DNA of 64,000 nt from Gari tellinella (Eukaryota > Mollusca > Bivalvia > Cardiida > Psammobiidae). The stretch lies in the NCBI GenBank assembly GCA_922989275.2, contig OV277861.1, forward strand, positions 14,098,540-14,162,539. Reading direction: 5' to 3'. Position 1 is the first letter of the stretch, and each line of letters opens with the position of its first letter. Shown one piece after another: positions 1 through 10,397 of this stretch. The position numbers and the translations under genes are program-made. The notes beneath the pieces were generated by a model. That model worked only from the letters and a program-made list of their open reading frames with translations. It was not told where the DNA came from and searched no databases.

Positions 1-247
1 TTCTATTTCCATTTTTTCTGTAATCAGGGCTCCAGATAAGGGGGTATTTCAAAAGTCTAAAATCTTTATGTCAGCACCAAACTTTATGGTGTTTATACTC
101 ATTAGAATCATCTCATTGAGACAATTCTTATTAGTAGTCACATCATAGGGTTTAGTACAGACATGAAGAGGAAAAGATTGAAAAATGTGAGTTAACTCTT
201 TCTTATCTGGACACTGTGTAATTCATTTCATTTCAATACATGTGCAA

Positions 248-2119
248 TCAATTTTCTCCCTCACTGGCAGTGTCTGTCTCTGATGAGTCAGCTTCATTAT
301 CATCTGTGTCCGATGTCAGGTCTATTATAAAGTTTTCAATAATGTCATCTATAGCAATGTCCGATTCCCAATACGTTCGTTCAATATCCTGTACGTGAAA
401 AATGCATCTTTGCCAATCACTAGCTGTTATAGAGTTCAATCCCTCGTCGATCAATGATTTCACCTTTTCCATTCTGAAGGCAACGTTTCTTCTAGCAATA
501 AATCCTGACGAAAGCAAATATACATCATTAAAAATACAGAATTTCCTGAATGTATTTCTTCCAGGTTTCTACTGTTATATTGAAGATTTTGAATTAAAAT
601 TTCATTTATTCAAAGAGATTGATGAGTGAAAGTGTCTTGCAAAGAATAACTATTGCGGACTGAATATAGAATGTAGGATTTATATAACTTGTGTCAAAAT
701 GACGTGCCAAATACGATGTTACGTTAACTAACCGGACATTTAAAGCAATACGTTTCAACAGATTTTACCTTTAAGATTTGCCCAGATCAGCTCGATAGGG
801 TTAAGGTCGGCGTGGTAAGGGGGCAGACGCACCGCTAAGTGTCCATGTCGTGACAACAACTCATCCACTGCATATACAGGCTTGCTCTGACGTTGCTTAA
901 CTATTGCTAGTAGTTCAGACTTTAGCATGTCGGTGCCACATTGAACATCATGCCTCTGCAGCCAGCTGATGATGTCGGCCTTTCTGGTTGCCATTGTTGG
1001 TGCCTTATCCACTTGTACATTGTGATATGACGCGTTGTCCATAACAACTGCTGACCTAGCCGGAAGGTTTGGTATCAGCTTCTCCTCCAACCACTTTGTA
1101 AAGTTTCGGCTGTTCATCTCATCATGATAGTCCCCAGAAGCAGAGTGCGCTTTGAAGACCAACTCTGCTCCTGGTATGAAGCCATTTGTGCCACCAGCAT
1201 GGAGTACTATCATTCGCTGTCCTGAAATATAAGACCTATGTATAGTGGTCAATGAATACAACACACTAAAAGCTTTATCGACAGGTGACTGCTTAATGCA
1301 GGTCAAAAGAAATGCAGATCGATATTTTGTCTAGCTTTAAGCAGCTAAGTGTCTACACATTAATAATTAATAACTGCAGTCTTCGGTCTTACATACTGCC
1401 TATGGGTCTTTTACTCGCCGTTGTACACATGTTTGACTGTGGCCTACTATATTTTAGGTAAAATACATTAAATTAATATGTATCATTTTAAGGGTACATG
1501 TATTATAAGCATTACCTTTAGAAAATGGAACTTTGTGTTCAATGCCCTCTGCAGCCCAGCACTTCGGGACAGTATGACAACTGTGCACGTATGTCTCGTC
1601 AGTATATACTATATAGTAACGTTGGGTGCGTAGTTGCTTGATCCTACGTAGATACGTCATTCGCTGGTACGTTACGTCTGGACGCTCCATCAGCACCTTC
1701 CGGTTTGTCCTACATTTACGATAAGTGAAACCGATCTGCTTTAGCTGTTTGCGTAATGACTCCCTTGAGCCGGAGTAGCCGATGCTTTCTTTCAGTGCAG
1801 CTAAGATGTTGTTAAGGGTGGGCAGCATCTTTTGGTGCGTATACATCGTCTGGATTGTCCTTCGCAGCACGGCCTTGTCAAAATCATCCAGATCGATTGA
1901 CGTCTTTGGTGTGCATGCGTCTTGGTCAACTCTTGGCTTTGGTCTACATACTCTCCTAAATGATGAGACGCTCACCCCAGTCATTGCTGCCATACGTTCA
2001 GTTGACTTGTTCAAATCGTACAGGAGTCCCTCTTTTTTTTCTAAGGTGCAAAAGCTCTCGACATTTTTTAAAATTTCTTTCGCGTCATCGCTGAATTTAT
2101 TGGCGATCTTCTTGTTCAT
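248..2119 (-). CDS. IS630/Tc1/mariner-superfamily DDE transposase, three exons
   Basis: Cut-and-paste DNA transposase, predicted 437 aa after splicing exons 2119-1516, 1221-769 and 504-248. Each intron begins GT and ends AG (donors AAAG|GTAAT and AAAG|GTAAAA, acceptors TTTCAG|G and CGTCAG|G). Both introns split a glycine codon after its first base, so the frame is kept exactly. Residues about 40-60 look like a helix-turn-helix and about 98-135 like a second winged-helix-type DNA-binding region. The catalytic triad reads YTDETYVH (D174), VVMDNASYHN (D263) and LNPIELIWANL (E345). The D-to-E gap is 81 residues because a helical insertion follows the second D. The tail is acidic (DSDTDDNEAD-like), as in related invertebrate proteins. 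I start at ATG 2119; the frame opens a little earlier with no better ATG. Terminal repeats were not found. It could be a live transposon gene or a domesticated copy. Confidence 0.85.
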
Positions 2120-2411
2120 TTTGTGTAATTGAACTGACCAATATTTCGAATACACTTCGTCTTATACAGAGTGTATCATGCGAAGAGCACGAGTAACTCG
2201 TGCCCGTGTACAAGACAATTACTAAAACTCATATCGATATTTATAAAACATCATCATTTTGTATTTTTAAAATATGGCTAATATAGGATTCGAAATCGAA
2301 CAAAGACAAACTTTTCTTAACATTGACGAACCTTAGCATAAATGGTCAGTATAATTATACAGAATAAAAAAGAATAATGCTTTACTTTCATTACATATAA
2401 AACAAAAAGTT

Positions 2412-2498
2412 TACGGTCGACGCGGGATTCGAACTCACACTGAATAAAAATACTTCTAGCGTACCTAGACTTTGCCTACTGCGCTAGACTGCTGACAC
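2412..2498 (-). repeat. tRNA-like sequence, probable SINE head or tRNA pseudogene
   Basis: Read on the minus strand, it has a good RNA polymerase III A box (TAGCGCAGTAGG) and a B box (AGTTCGAATCC) about 50 bases apart. The T-arm-like stem pairs only partly and no clean seven-base acceptor stem is visible. A working tRNA is therefore unlikely; a SINE head or decayed tRNA fits better. Confidence 0.4.
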
Positions 2499-2499
2499 T

Positions 2500-3312
2500 A
2501 ATTCACCCTTCATTTTTATCTCAAATACTAAACCCGGCTCTTCAAAAAACGGTCCGAGAACTTGCGGAATGCTGTCCTCCCTAAAAAATGGACTCGGCTG
2601 ACCTTTGACACGTCAGACCTAGTTGTTTGACAATAAGAGAAGTTAATAAATAAAGTAGTTCAATTGTGTTTTCATAACGCTACTGTTGTGTTATAGTATG
2701 CCAATGACTTCTACAGCCACATTTACCGTTTTCATAGTTTCTCTCTACAAGATCAAATTCTTCATTAATTTTATCGACGTATAACCATTACAATTGCCGA
2801 CTTTAAAAGGCGTATGTGTCTTAAATATTCGGAATTCGAAACTTTAAAATTTCAGGACTATTGCTAATATCTCAACAAAGTCAAATGAAGATCAAGAGTA
2901 AACTTGACAATACATGTGTACATAGTTACATAGATGATCAAACGTGTGTTCATTTGATCTTTAAAACAACCACTTATTAAAACAAGTAATAGAAATTTGT
3001 AGGACAAATTCCTACAGCTGTCATGTTTGCTTTTTTCTACTGCGGTTTTACTCTGATTTGGCTGTATGCATGACCGCACTAGTCTCGTGCGTATAGGAGT
3101 AATCGAGATCCGCTTTATGTAAAATTGCATGCTCGAATTTCACGAGGTTGACAAACCAATATCGGAAAAGACCATAAAGAATCAGAATAGACTTTGTAAT
3201 TATTGGATTTCAAATAAGCACCACCGTATGCATTCATTCCAGTAGCGTGTTAATTTACCACTCTTTTCGGTTTAGGTAAGCAGTCTGTGCCCCGTGTGCA
3301 GCGTGCAGAACA
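2500..3312. other. Non-coding stretch without recognisable feature
   Basis: AT-rich, with short open frames that look random. I see no tandem repeat, hairpin core or splice-like structure. Confidence 0.5.
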
Positions 3313-3537
3313 CAGTAAAGAAAACGTTTTATTTCCAAATAACCGTGTAAAACTATTATTTTCATTGCAAAAAGTTTGGAGCAAGATCAGACGGCGGGTT
3401 ACCCGGCATCTGATCAGGCTCCAAACTGTTTGACACTTAGATTAAAACTGGACGTTAGAACTAATTAAAAATTGTCATTTCCATTATTTATTGCAATGCG
3501 TTTGCGTTTGAACGGAAGAATAACGTTTTCTCCACAG
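3313..3537 (+). mobile_element. Degraded family E miniature element with core 1 hairpin
   Basis: The ends are worn forms of the family E ends (CAGTAAAGAAAACG and GTTTTCTCCACAG). The interior keeps the E landmarks AAAACTATTATTTTC and TGCGTTTGCGTTTG. The hairpin at about 3368-3431 has the E-type tip GGCGGGTTACCCGGC. It differs far more from the other copies than they do from each other, so it is old. Confidence 0.6.
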
Positions 3538-4328
3538 TATTTCAGACCGGTAGATAACTCGCAATCTATGACCATCGACGTCCATCGATTTCTTTACTGA
3601 ACTCATGAAACAATTATGTGTGTGCATTTGTGCTGCTAGCATGGCATCTTGAATCATGTAGCTAAATGCAGTTGCAAATTGAAGTGGTGAGCCCTGGTCG
3701 TAAAAATTGTCAAAAATGACAATCAATTATAATTATTCACAGAAATAAGACGACAGAAACTCGAGTAAGTAGATTTTTACAGGTATAAAACATTCAAACA
3801 AAATTGTAAAACGTCATATTAATCTTGTTCATGCATTATTTATAGAAAACTGCTGGCTATCCCTCTACATAGACTAATAAAGTAATATTAGTGTCCGACG
3901 AAAGGATATAATCGTACCATGTGGACGCCATGTGTCGAGACTATCTATATACTCTAGTGTTCTTTATTTAAATAACAAATCAAATATCATAATCATTGCA
4001 GTGAAAAACATTGTAGGTTCTGATGTATGCTGGTTTTTCTTGTTTTCTTTAACAAACCACAGCAGAAAACTTTGTCCTGCCGATCGCGAGTTGATGGTTT
4101 ACAAAACGCTAGGATAAATTCAGATGCGACTATTGATTAGGATGCAAACTGTTTGCAAAGTCAAATTGTTTCTCATGCCGTTTAATGGATAATAATTTGT
4201 TCCTGAATATGCGACTAACACGGTTGTTAATCTTTGCTGTAATCATTAACATAATTTCGTAATTGATGCAGTTTGAATCCTTATGACAAAATAACCGTAA
4301 AGGCGACTAACGTAACCAACTGTTTGAG
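3538..4328. other. Non-coding stretch without recognisable feature
   Basis: No convincing gene, repeat or hairpin. The open frames here look like chance. Confidence 0.45.
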
Positions 4329-4332
4329 TTAA

Positions 4333-4552
4333 CCCTTTCCTCCATGAAACTTTAAATGGACAATTCCAGTTTCCATTTGAGTCTAGTCAATGTTTTGCTT
4401 TTAAGGTTTTTTGTCAATGTTTGGCATAATGACAAACAGTCCTCTTAGGAGCCCTCTGATCTGGGTCTTCACTGTTTGCATAGGACAAGTGTACTATTCA
4501 AATGTACAGTGTTTGCAAAGGACGCCAATATGCGGGACTAGGGTTCAAAGGG
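4333..4552 (+). mobile_element. TTAA-flanked miniature element with a third core type
   Basis: Bounded by TTAA at 4329-4332 and 4553-4556, with inverted ends CCCTTTCC and GGGTTCAAAGGG. Its centre carries a different palindrome, with AGGAGCCCTCTGATC and flanking ACAGTCCT / CACTGTTTGC, not core 1. A similar element lies at 55286-55520. Confidence 0.55.
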
Positions 4553-4889
4553 TTAATACATTTTCACGCTAGAATAACTGCTTTTATTCTTTCTTTGATG
4601 TTCTAAAATTGCATTTGATGTATTTGCAGTATCTCTACTTACTCAGTTACGACTAACTCTATATGAACATTTAATTGTATAGCCGAAGTTTAGAAGCATT
4701 AGTAATTTATAGATATTTCTTCTTGATTTACCGTTGTGGTTACAGATAAACATTGTATGTAAACTTTACGTAGACACGCTTTACTGCGGATATAAATATA
4801 TATATTCAGATTGTGTACTTATAAATCAGTGAACACCATGGTTTACTCAATTGTAAATCCGTCCACACAACTAATTGACATTTTATCCG

Positions 4890-5102
4890 TTCATTATCAA
4901 ATTTATCATGAGATTTGTACGCACATACGCCGCCATATTGACGTCTGCTTTCATATTGTTGTCTGTATTATCGTTACAAAGTTAGATTTAACGAATTAAA
5001 ACTGACGTTATTTCAAAACAAGTGACATACAGTTTTAATCCTAATCAGGCGCCGCACAACTGTTTGCAACTGCGCTTTATGACGTCATAGAGAGTGTAAG
5101 GG
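4890..5102 (+). mobile_element. Truncated family C element
   Basis: It contains the C landmarks GACGTCTGCTT, TTGTTGTCTG and CAAAGTTAGATTTAA, then a weak core 1, then CGCTTTATGACGTCATAGAG, and ends in GTAAGGGTTAA. The left end is not recognisable. Confidence 0.5.
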
Positions 5103-5179
5103 TTAATATATTGCAGTCAAACTTGGTTTTAGTGATTTTATCTGATGTTCTTATGATTACCCTAACTAAATAGAGGAGT

Positions 5180-5380
5180 GCTAAATGCAGCACAAAAGTA
5201 ATACATAACATGCGCATTTAGAAATAACACGCACTTTATACAACAATGCAGTAATACGTTTGTGTTAAGCGTTCACAAACATAATGGCGAATCAATGTAG
5301 TGCACAACTCAATTCAGGACAACAGTAAATAAAAAAGCTCATTAAATGGTATTCTGAATTACTTTTGTTCTGCATTAAGC
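5180..5380. mobile_element. Small inverted-repeat element
   Basis: The two ends are inverted copies of about 23 bp: GCTAAATGCAGCACAAAAG on the left and, reversed, GCTTAATGCAGAACAAAAG on the right. The enclosed 155 bp is AT-rich and non-coding. No target duplication is evident. It is unrelated to the hairpin families around it. Confidence 0.5.
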
Positions 5381-5434
5381 AATTAAGTGACAGCTTTACT
5401 CAAGTTTTATTGTACATCCTCTTGTTAACGATCG

Positions 5435-5687
5435 CTAAACCCTTTCACTGCCATAATGACGGAAATACCCGTCTAACACAGTCGTTTAAATAATACGTTT
5501 GGTTAAACTTTTCGTCTGGTATCATTTTTAAAATTTAAAATTGTAGGCGTTCGTAACTTAAAAAAAATGATATGAGTGTCAAACAGTTTAGATCCTGATC
5601 AGACGCCGCGTTACGCGGCGTCTGATCTGGATCCAAAATGCTTGCATTGTTTGTAATTTGTTATAGAGCCACGCTGCGAAAGGGTTG
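5435..5687 (+). mobile_element. Family C element, core 1 hairpin
   Basis: Ends read AAACCCTTTCACTGCC and GCGAAAGGGTT. The hairpin at 5581-5645 has core 1 with the tip GCCGCGTTACGCGGC. The terminal TTAA sites have mutated (CTAA and TTGA), which suggests age. Confidence 0.65.
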
Positions 5688-6279
5688 ACGTATGCTTAAT
5701 GTCATTCTTGGAATAACTCCTGCAGGCAGAGAACGGAAATTAGCCAAGTTTTTAAGAATGGGTATTTAATATGTCTGTGTCAAAGTTCTGATGCCAGATA
5801 AATTGCTTTTTGATATGCTCAAGATATCAAGTACTTCAACAGACGACGTTTGACCTAGACATAAGAGAGATCAGCATCACGTTGGGTGTGCATATTTGTA
5901 GGGAAGCAATAGATATAAAATAACCGACAGGAAAAATCACAGAAGCTACTAATAGTTTTCAGAGCTCAAGCTCGAGTATATAGAGTTCGAATATGTCCCA
6001 CCTTAATCCGTAATCATGGTTAAAAAGTTTTCTGCTAAAATCACATCTGACAAATAACAGTTTTAAACAGTTTTTCCAAGCTGAGTTGGATATCATGAGT
6101 TAACTTAAACCAGACTTTTTTATTGCAAAGAATGTAGACCCAGACCCATCGCAGCATGTATGGCACAGTCGTTGGTCTGAATTTACACCATTTGTTATCG
6201 TACTAGTATAGTAAAACAAGATAGAGTCGGATCAGTTACCAAGTCTGAGCGGATGGCTAGGCTTGAACGGCATTGTGTT
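5688..6279. other. Non-coding stretch without recognisable feature
   Basis: AT-rich sequence without a gene or hairpin I can support. Confidence 0.4.
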
Positions 6280-6610
6280 TCAAAGGGATTTGTTATAGGG
6301 AGGGAAAACCAATAAGCTGAGAGTGCTGTGCATGACTTTCCTTACATTTGCAAACAGTTAAAACCCACATCAGACGGCGTGTAACTCGGTGACTGTCATT
6401 GGTTCAATCTGTTTGTCACTAATCTGTATGTTTCTTCGTTGAAAATGTTCAATACTTAACTTTTAGAAATAACAGTAAACGGACGGCAATTTTAAGCAGA
6501 TGATATTGCAGATGCGATAACATTAGGTACAATTGTTTTAAAAATAGTTGCAAACACAGTGGTAAGGAGGGAAACGTGGTTCAGAGGGCCTTTGTTCGGA
6601 GGGAGCACTG
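6280..6610 (+). mobile_element. Degraded family A element
   Basis: The right end GGAGGGAGCACTG followed by TA is typical of family A. The interior keeps TACATTTGCAAACAGTT, GACGGCGTG and AAGCAGATGATATTGCAG. The left third is missing and the core 1 hairpin no longer pairs well. Confidence 0.55.
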
Positions 6611-6873
6611 TATACCTTAAGAATTCGGTAAAAACGCTACATTTCGAAACATTAAGACCGCAAACATCTTACAAAAGTCATTGAAAATAAAAAGGATTAA
6701 CAAATACTTGCGAAGTATGATTTATACTTTGAACAATGACGCACTGAGTACTATCAACAATAATTAATTTCAAGAGTGTTGAAACGTTGCTGTGTACGTT
6801 TTTGAAATGCCCCAAACTGTGTGGAATTGACGCATCAATTTTAAAATCATATAAAGCATTACCCATCCTTATA

Positions 6874-7231
6874 CAGCGTTCCCTCTCTACAACGACACCC
6901 AATGGAAGACACAAAATATGTTCGTTGTTCGGAGGGAGTCGTTACAGGGAGGGAATGTGGCTTACATTTGCAAACAGCTTGGATTCAGATCAGACGCCGC
7001 TTAACGCGGCGTCTGATCTGGATTCAAGCTGTTTGTCACTCGTAATTAAGTGTTTTACTCTGAAATGGTCAAATATGTAACTTTTAGAAAAACAGCAGAC
7101 GACAATTTTAAGCAGACGATATTGCAGCAATAAAAGCGTTAGACATAATTGTCCAGTTTCGGGAACAGCGGCAAACGTCGTTGTAAGGAGGGAATCGTTG
7201 TTTGGAGGGCCGTTGTAGAGAGGGAGCACTG
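6874..7231 (+). mobile_element. Complete family A element (358 bp), TA-flanked
   Basis: Ends are CAGCGTTCCCTCTCTAC and GTAGAGAGGGAGCACTG, flanked by TA on both sides. A near-perfect core 1 hairpin lies at about 6970-7036 (tip GCCGCTTAACGCGGC). The right half holds AGCAGACGACAATTTTAAGC. There is no coding capacity, so it must rely on an outside transposase. TA targeting points to the Tc1/mariner superfamily. Confidence 0.75.
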
Positions 7232-7233
7232 TA

Positions 7234-8297
7234 CCATATTCTGCTGTTGCATACCCTTATCATGCTGCATCGTCTGCTTCAAAGATAATGCCCGATAAAT
7301 TACTCAAAATGTTTTTTGTACTTAAGGTAATCCAACACTGAAGGTAGGGTAATTGTAATTGCAAAATGAAATTATGAATGGATACTACATGCAACTCCCG
7401 TGTCGTTTGTGAAATATAAAGGCTGTTGGCCTTCTCTTTTCGAAAATATTTAAAATATTGTATATAGCCTTACATGTATGAAAATATGCAAGAAAATAAG
7501 TCAAATATTCCTGAAAGGTGATTTTTATCTATTCTAACCAAAAATACTAATACTTTTCAAAACTTTTTAAAAGTTATTTTCCCAATATTTGCATCATTTG
7601 ATGTAAAAACTTACAAAATCTGAACCGTTTTCTTAAAAATATGTTTTTTTTTTCCATACGATTTGACATTATATGACTTAAAGGTTGTATGTTTGTACAA
7701 AAATGATAACTTTGGCAAAGGAAATCACTTGCTTATTTTTTCTTACAATACCTCTGCAATCTAAATCCAAAACATGAAGACATTTACCCACACCTAATTT
7801 GAAAAGAATAATTTTGTCTTCGAAGAAGTGTTTGAGACCTTGAATACTTTAGAATGAACACAAAGTTTGGCTTAAAATTACATATTTTTGCAAATCGATG
7901 TCAGGCGCATTTATAAACATCTAATCATTGGTTTAGGAAAAGGATTTATTTAAAAAAGATAAACATTTCAAAGGAAAAATTATTGAGCATGCCGTGATTC
8001 GAACCAGTGCGGGAAAGGCTAAGCAAACTTACGAGCCGAGATTTGCAACATTTCGAACTACGTTCGGATAGTTTCTAACAGTATCCTCAAGTTTTTTAAG
8101 GAAGTGTTCGGTATATTCCGATGAATACGGAAAATGTCGATCTTCAGTTTTGGAATACCTTAAGAAATTTTGAAAGCAAGTGACAAGCAGTTTTGATCTA
8201 GACCAGAGATCGCGTTACACAGTATCGGATTTTGATCCAAATTCTTTTCAAAAGTCTAGCCTAGTATGAGACGAGTTAAAGATCGCCACATCATAAA
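7234..8297. other. AT-rich non-coding stretch
   Basis: No gene recognised. On the minus strand near 7988-8035 the stretch CTGGTTCGAATCACGG resembles a tRNA B box, but no A box or cloverleaf is convincing. Confidence 0.4.
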
Positions 8298-8645
8298 CAG
8301 TGCTCCCTCCCAACAGCGGGTCTCTGAACAACGATTTCCTCCTTACAACAACGCTTGCCGCTGTTCCAAACACTACTATTATGTCCAACATTTTCAAGGA
8401 TGTAAAATCGTCTGTTTAGAAATACCGTCTGCTGTTTTTCTTAAAATAACATATTTGACATTTGACAGAAAAACATAATGACGAGTGACACACCGCTTAT
8501 ATCAAGATCAGCCGTAACGCGGCGTCTAATATTGATTCAAGTTGTTTGCAAACGTAAGCCAATTTTCTCTCCTATAACAACTCCCTCCGAACAACAGACA
8601 TAATTTCTGTCTCCCATCGGATGTTGTTGTAGAGAAGGAGCACTG
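8298..8645 (-). mobile_element. Family A element in reverse orientation, degraded core
   Basis: Ends CAGTGCTCCCTCCCAAC and AGAAGGAGCACTG are recognisable, with TA kept on the right side only. The landmark TAAAATCGTCTGTTTAGAAA is present. The hairpin arms have diverged, so this copy is old. Confidence 0.65.
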
Positions 8646-8748
8646 TACGTATGCAATTATTGTCTGAGTGAGACCAATGACAAATTACCGGACCAATATA
8701 GACGATCGTCACCCTTTACTATTGGAACTATTGGTAATATATCATATT

Positions 8749-8753
8749 GGTAA
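8749..8753. repeat. Target-site duplication, left copy (GGTAA)
   Basis: Exactly matches 17421-17425 beside the other LTR. Five bases is usual for BEL/Pao integrases. Confidence 0.9.
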
Positions 8754-9799
8754 TGTAACCGAACAATGCCAGGGCGGAAACTAACAAACCCGATGACTGT
8801 TGAACGTTGTTTATTATCGTAAAAAGCTGAAATTATAAAGGATATACTTTACTATTATGATTACTGAGCTAAACTTTACCAAGATGCTCTCAAATCTAAT
8901 GGAGCTAGTGCCTCTCAATCTTACTGGCTGTTCTAGCCAACAGTTATTCTAGAAACAAGTGCCTATGGGTTAACATACAGGCGCCTATGGTTAACAAAAC
9001 AGAATTAGTGCACTAGATCCATAATTAAAGAGCATCAGTAAAGGAAATTAGAGAAAACATGGTGTTTACTTCCTATAGCGACACTCTAGTATGACATATT
9101 GCTTAAAATAATGCATGACACAAGATGGAAGTACTGTCGATAGCTCCTGTAAGAGCTTTCTGTATTGCTTTCATCCTATATTGGGTTTTCTCATATCAGA
9201 TATCTACTATGAAGACTTGCTAGAGTGTCACTCGAGAGAAGAAGCACTGTAAATACCATACCTATGGTAAATCTAAACAAAATATACTATTGACTTTATC
9301 AGAAGAATGAACTTAAATCTTCATCAATGTTTATATTCGGCTTAATATCTCAACCAAACCCAATATGTGACTACCAGTGAGAATTGTCACTTGAAAACAA
9401 TACCAATGTGTAGTCACAACATAGTACTGGCAACAGAAGAACCTGATATCAACTTATAACTATAGAATATATCTTAATGACACATTCAATACTCTGACGG
9501 TTAAGTACGAAACTGATGTGGAACGAACCCAAACCAAATTCTGTTTACAGATTAACGGACTGACCGTACAAATAATGACTAGATACGTAATAAATGGACA
9601 GAATGGTAAGTATATAAGCCTGTGATTGTCTGTATTAATAGCTATTCTTACATTTTGGCCCAACAAAGCCTCTAAAGATGCACGTATTCATGGTTTTCTC
9701 AATAAACAAGCATGGTGTTATCTCTATTCTGAAGAGTAGCAAGGGCGATAAGCAATAACTATTGAAAGAGTCCATTCGCTCCGAAACTGTTTCGTAACA
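8754..9799 (-). repeat. 3' LTR of the BEL/Pao element (1,046 bp)
   Basis: Near-identical to 16376-17420. Differences seen: one extra C near 8974, then single-base changes near 9213, 9390, 9565, 9662 and 9692. The short open frame inside it (9460-9666) has no family resemblance and occurs in both LTRs by identity. A hairpin-bearing segment lies at 9141-9163. Confidence 0.92.
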
Positions 9800-10397
9800 C
9801 TCCCCGTCTGGTATGAAATACCACAATACTAATTCTTATCAAGGATAACTACCACAATTAAAAGCTGGTGCTTATAAAATTCTTGAGGATGAATCCGATC
9901 GCTGACAAATGTTGAGATCAATTTACTAATAATCTCAAACTCAAGACTTCATAAGCATAAGCTAGATCCATGACCGGATCCAATATAGATCAATAAGAAG
10001 ACAAAGTCTTCATATAATTGTAAGTATATAACGGCAGATTAACTTTATTAATTGCTTTGTTATACTATTAATCCTCGCAAAATGCAGGTAGGAAAAAACA
10101 CAGAAAGCTGAATGAGCTTTCTGCATAATTTCTATCCCGAATTGGGCAGTCATATTCTTTGAATATACAGTAACACTGTATACATGTATATATAATACAC
10201 TTAGGATTTTCTTACAATAAGTTGTACAAATCAGATCAAAAATAACACAGAGAGCTTCTGCTTAGCTCTCTGCATCACTTTTATCCTGAATAGAACAATA
10301 ATCTGTCTTTGCATGTACATATATACAAATACTTAACAACTTGTATGTGGCATTTCTAAATGCAGTAACACTGAATGAGTTCACTCTCTGAATTTCC
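9800..10397 (-). other. 3' untranslated region of the retrotransposon with two hairpins
   Basis: Lies between the pol stop and the 3' LTR. In the sense direction the last bases before the LTR include GGGGAG, a short candidate polypurine tract. Two related hairpin units sit at about 10098-10145 (CAGAAAGCT/AGCTTTCTG) and 10240-10290 (AGAGAGCT/AGCTCTCT). On the plus strand each is followed by CTGCAT and a TATCC-like word. Confidence 0.65.

Noticed and set aside
1..2400. Terminal inverted repeats for the spliced transposase
   Set aside because: I compared about 240 bases on the left with the region right of 2120 and found no convincing pair; the left end may lie outside the window.
7988..8035. 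Possible tRNA gene on the minus strand
   Set aside because: Only a B-box-like word is present; no acceptor stem, anticodon arm or A box.
9460..9666. Short open frame in the LTR, present also at 17081-17287
   Set aside because: It occurs twice only because the LTRs are near-identical; no known LTR protein.
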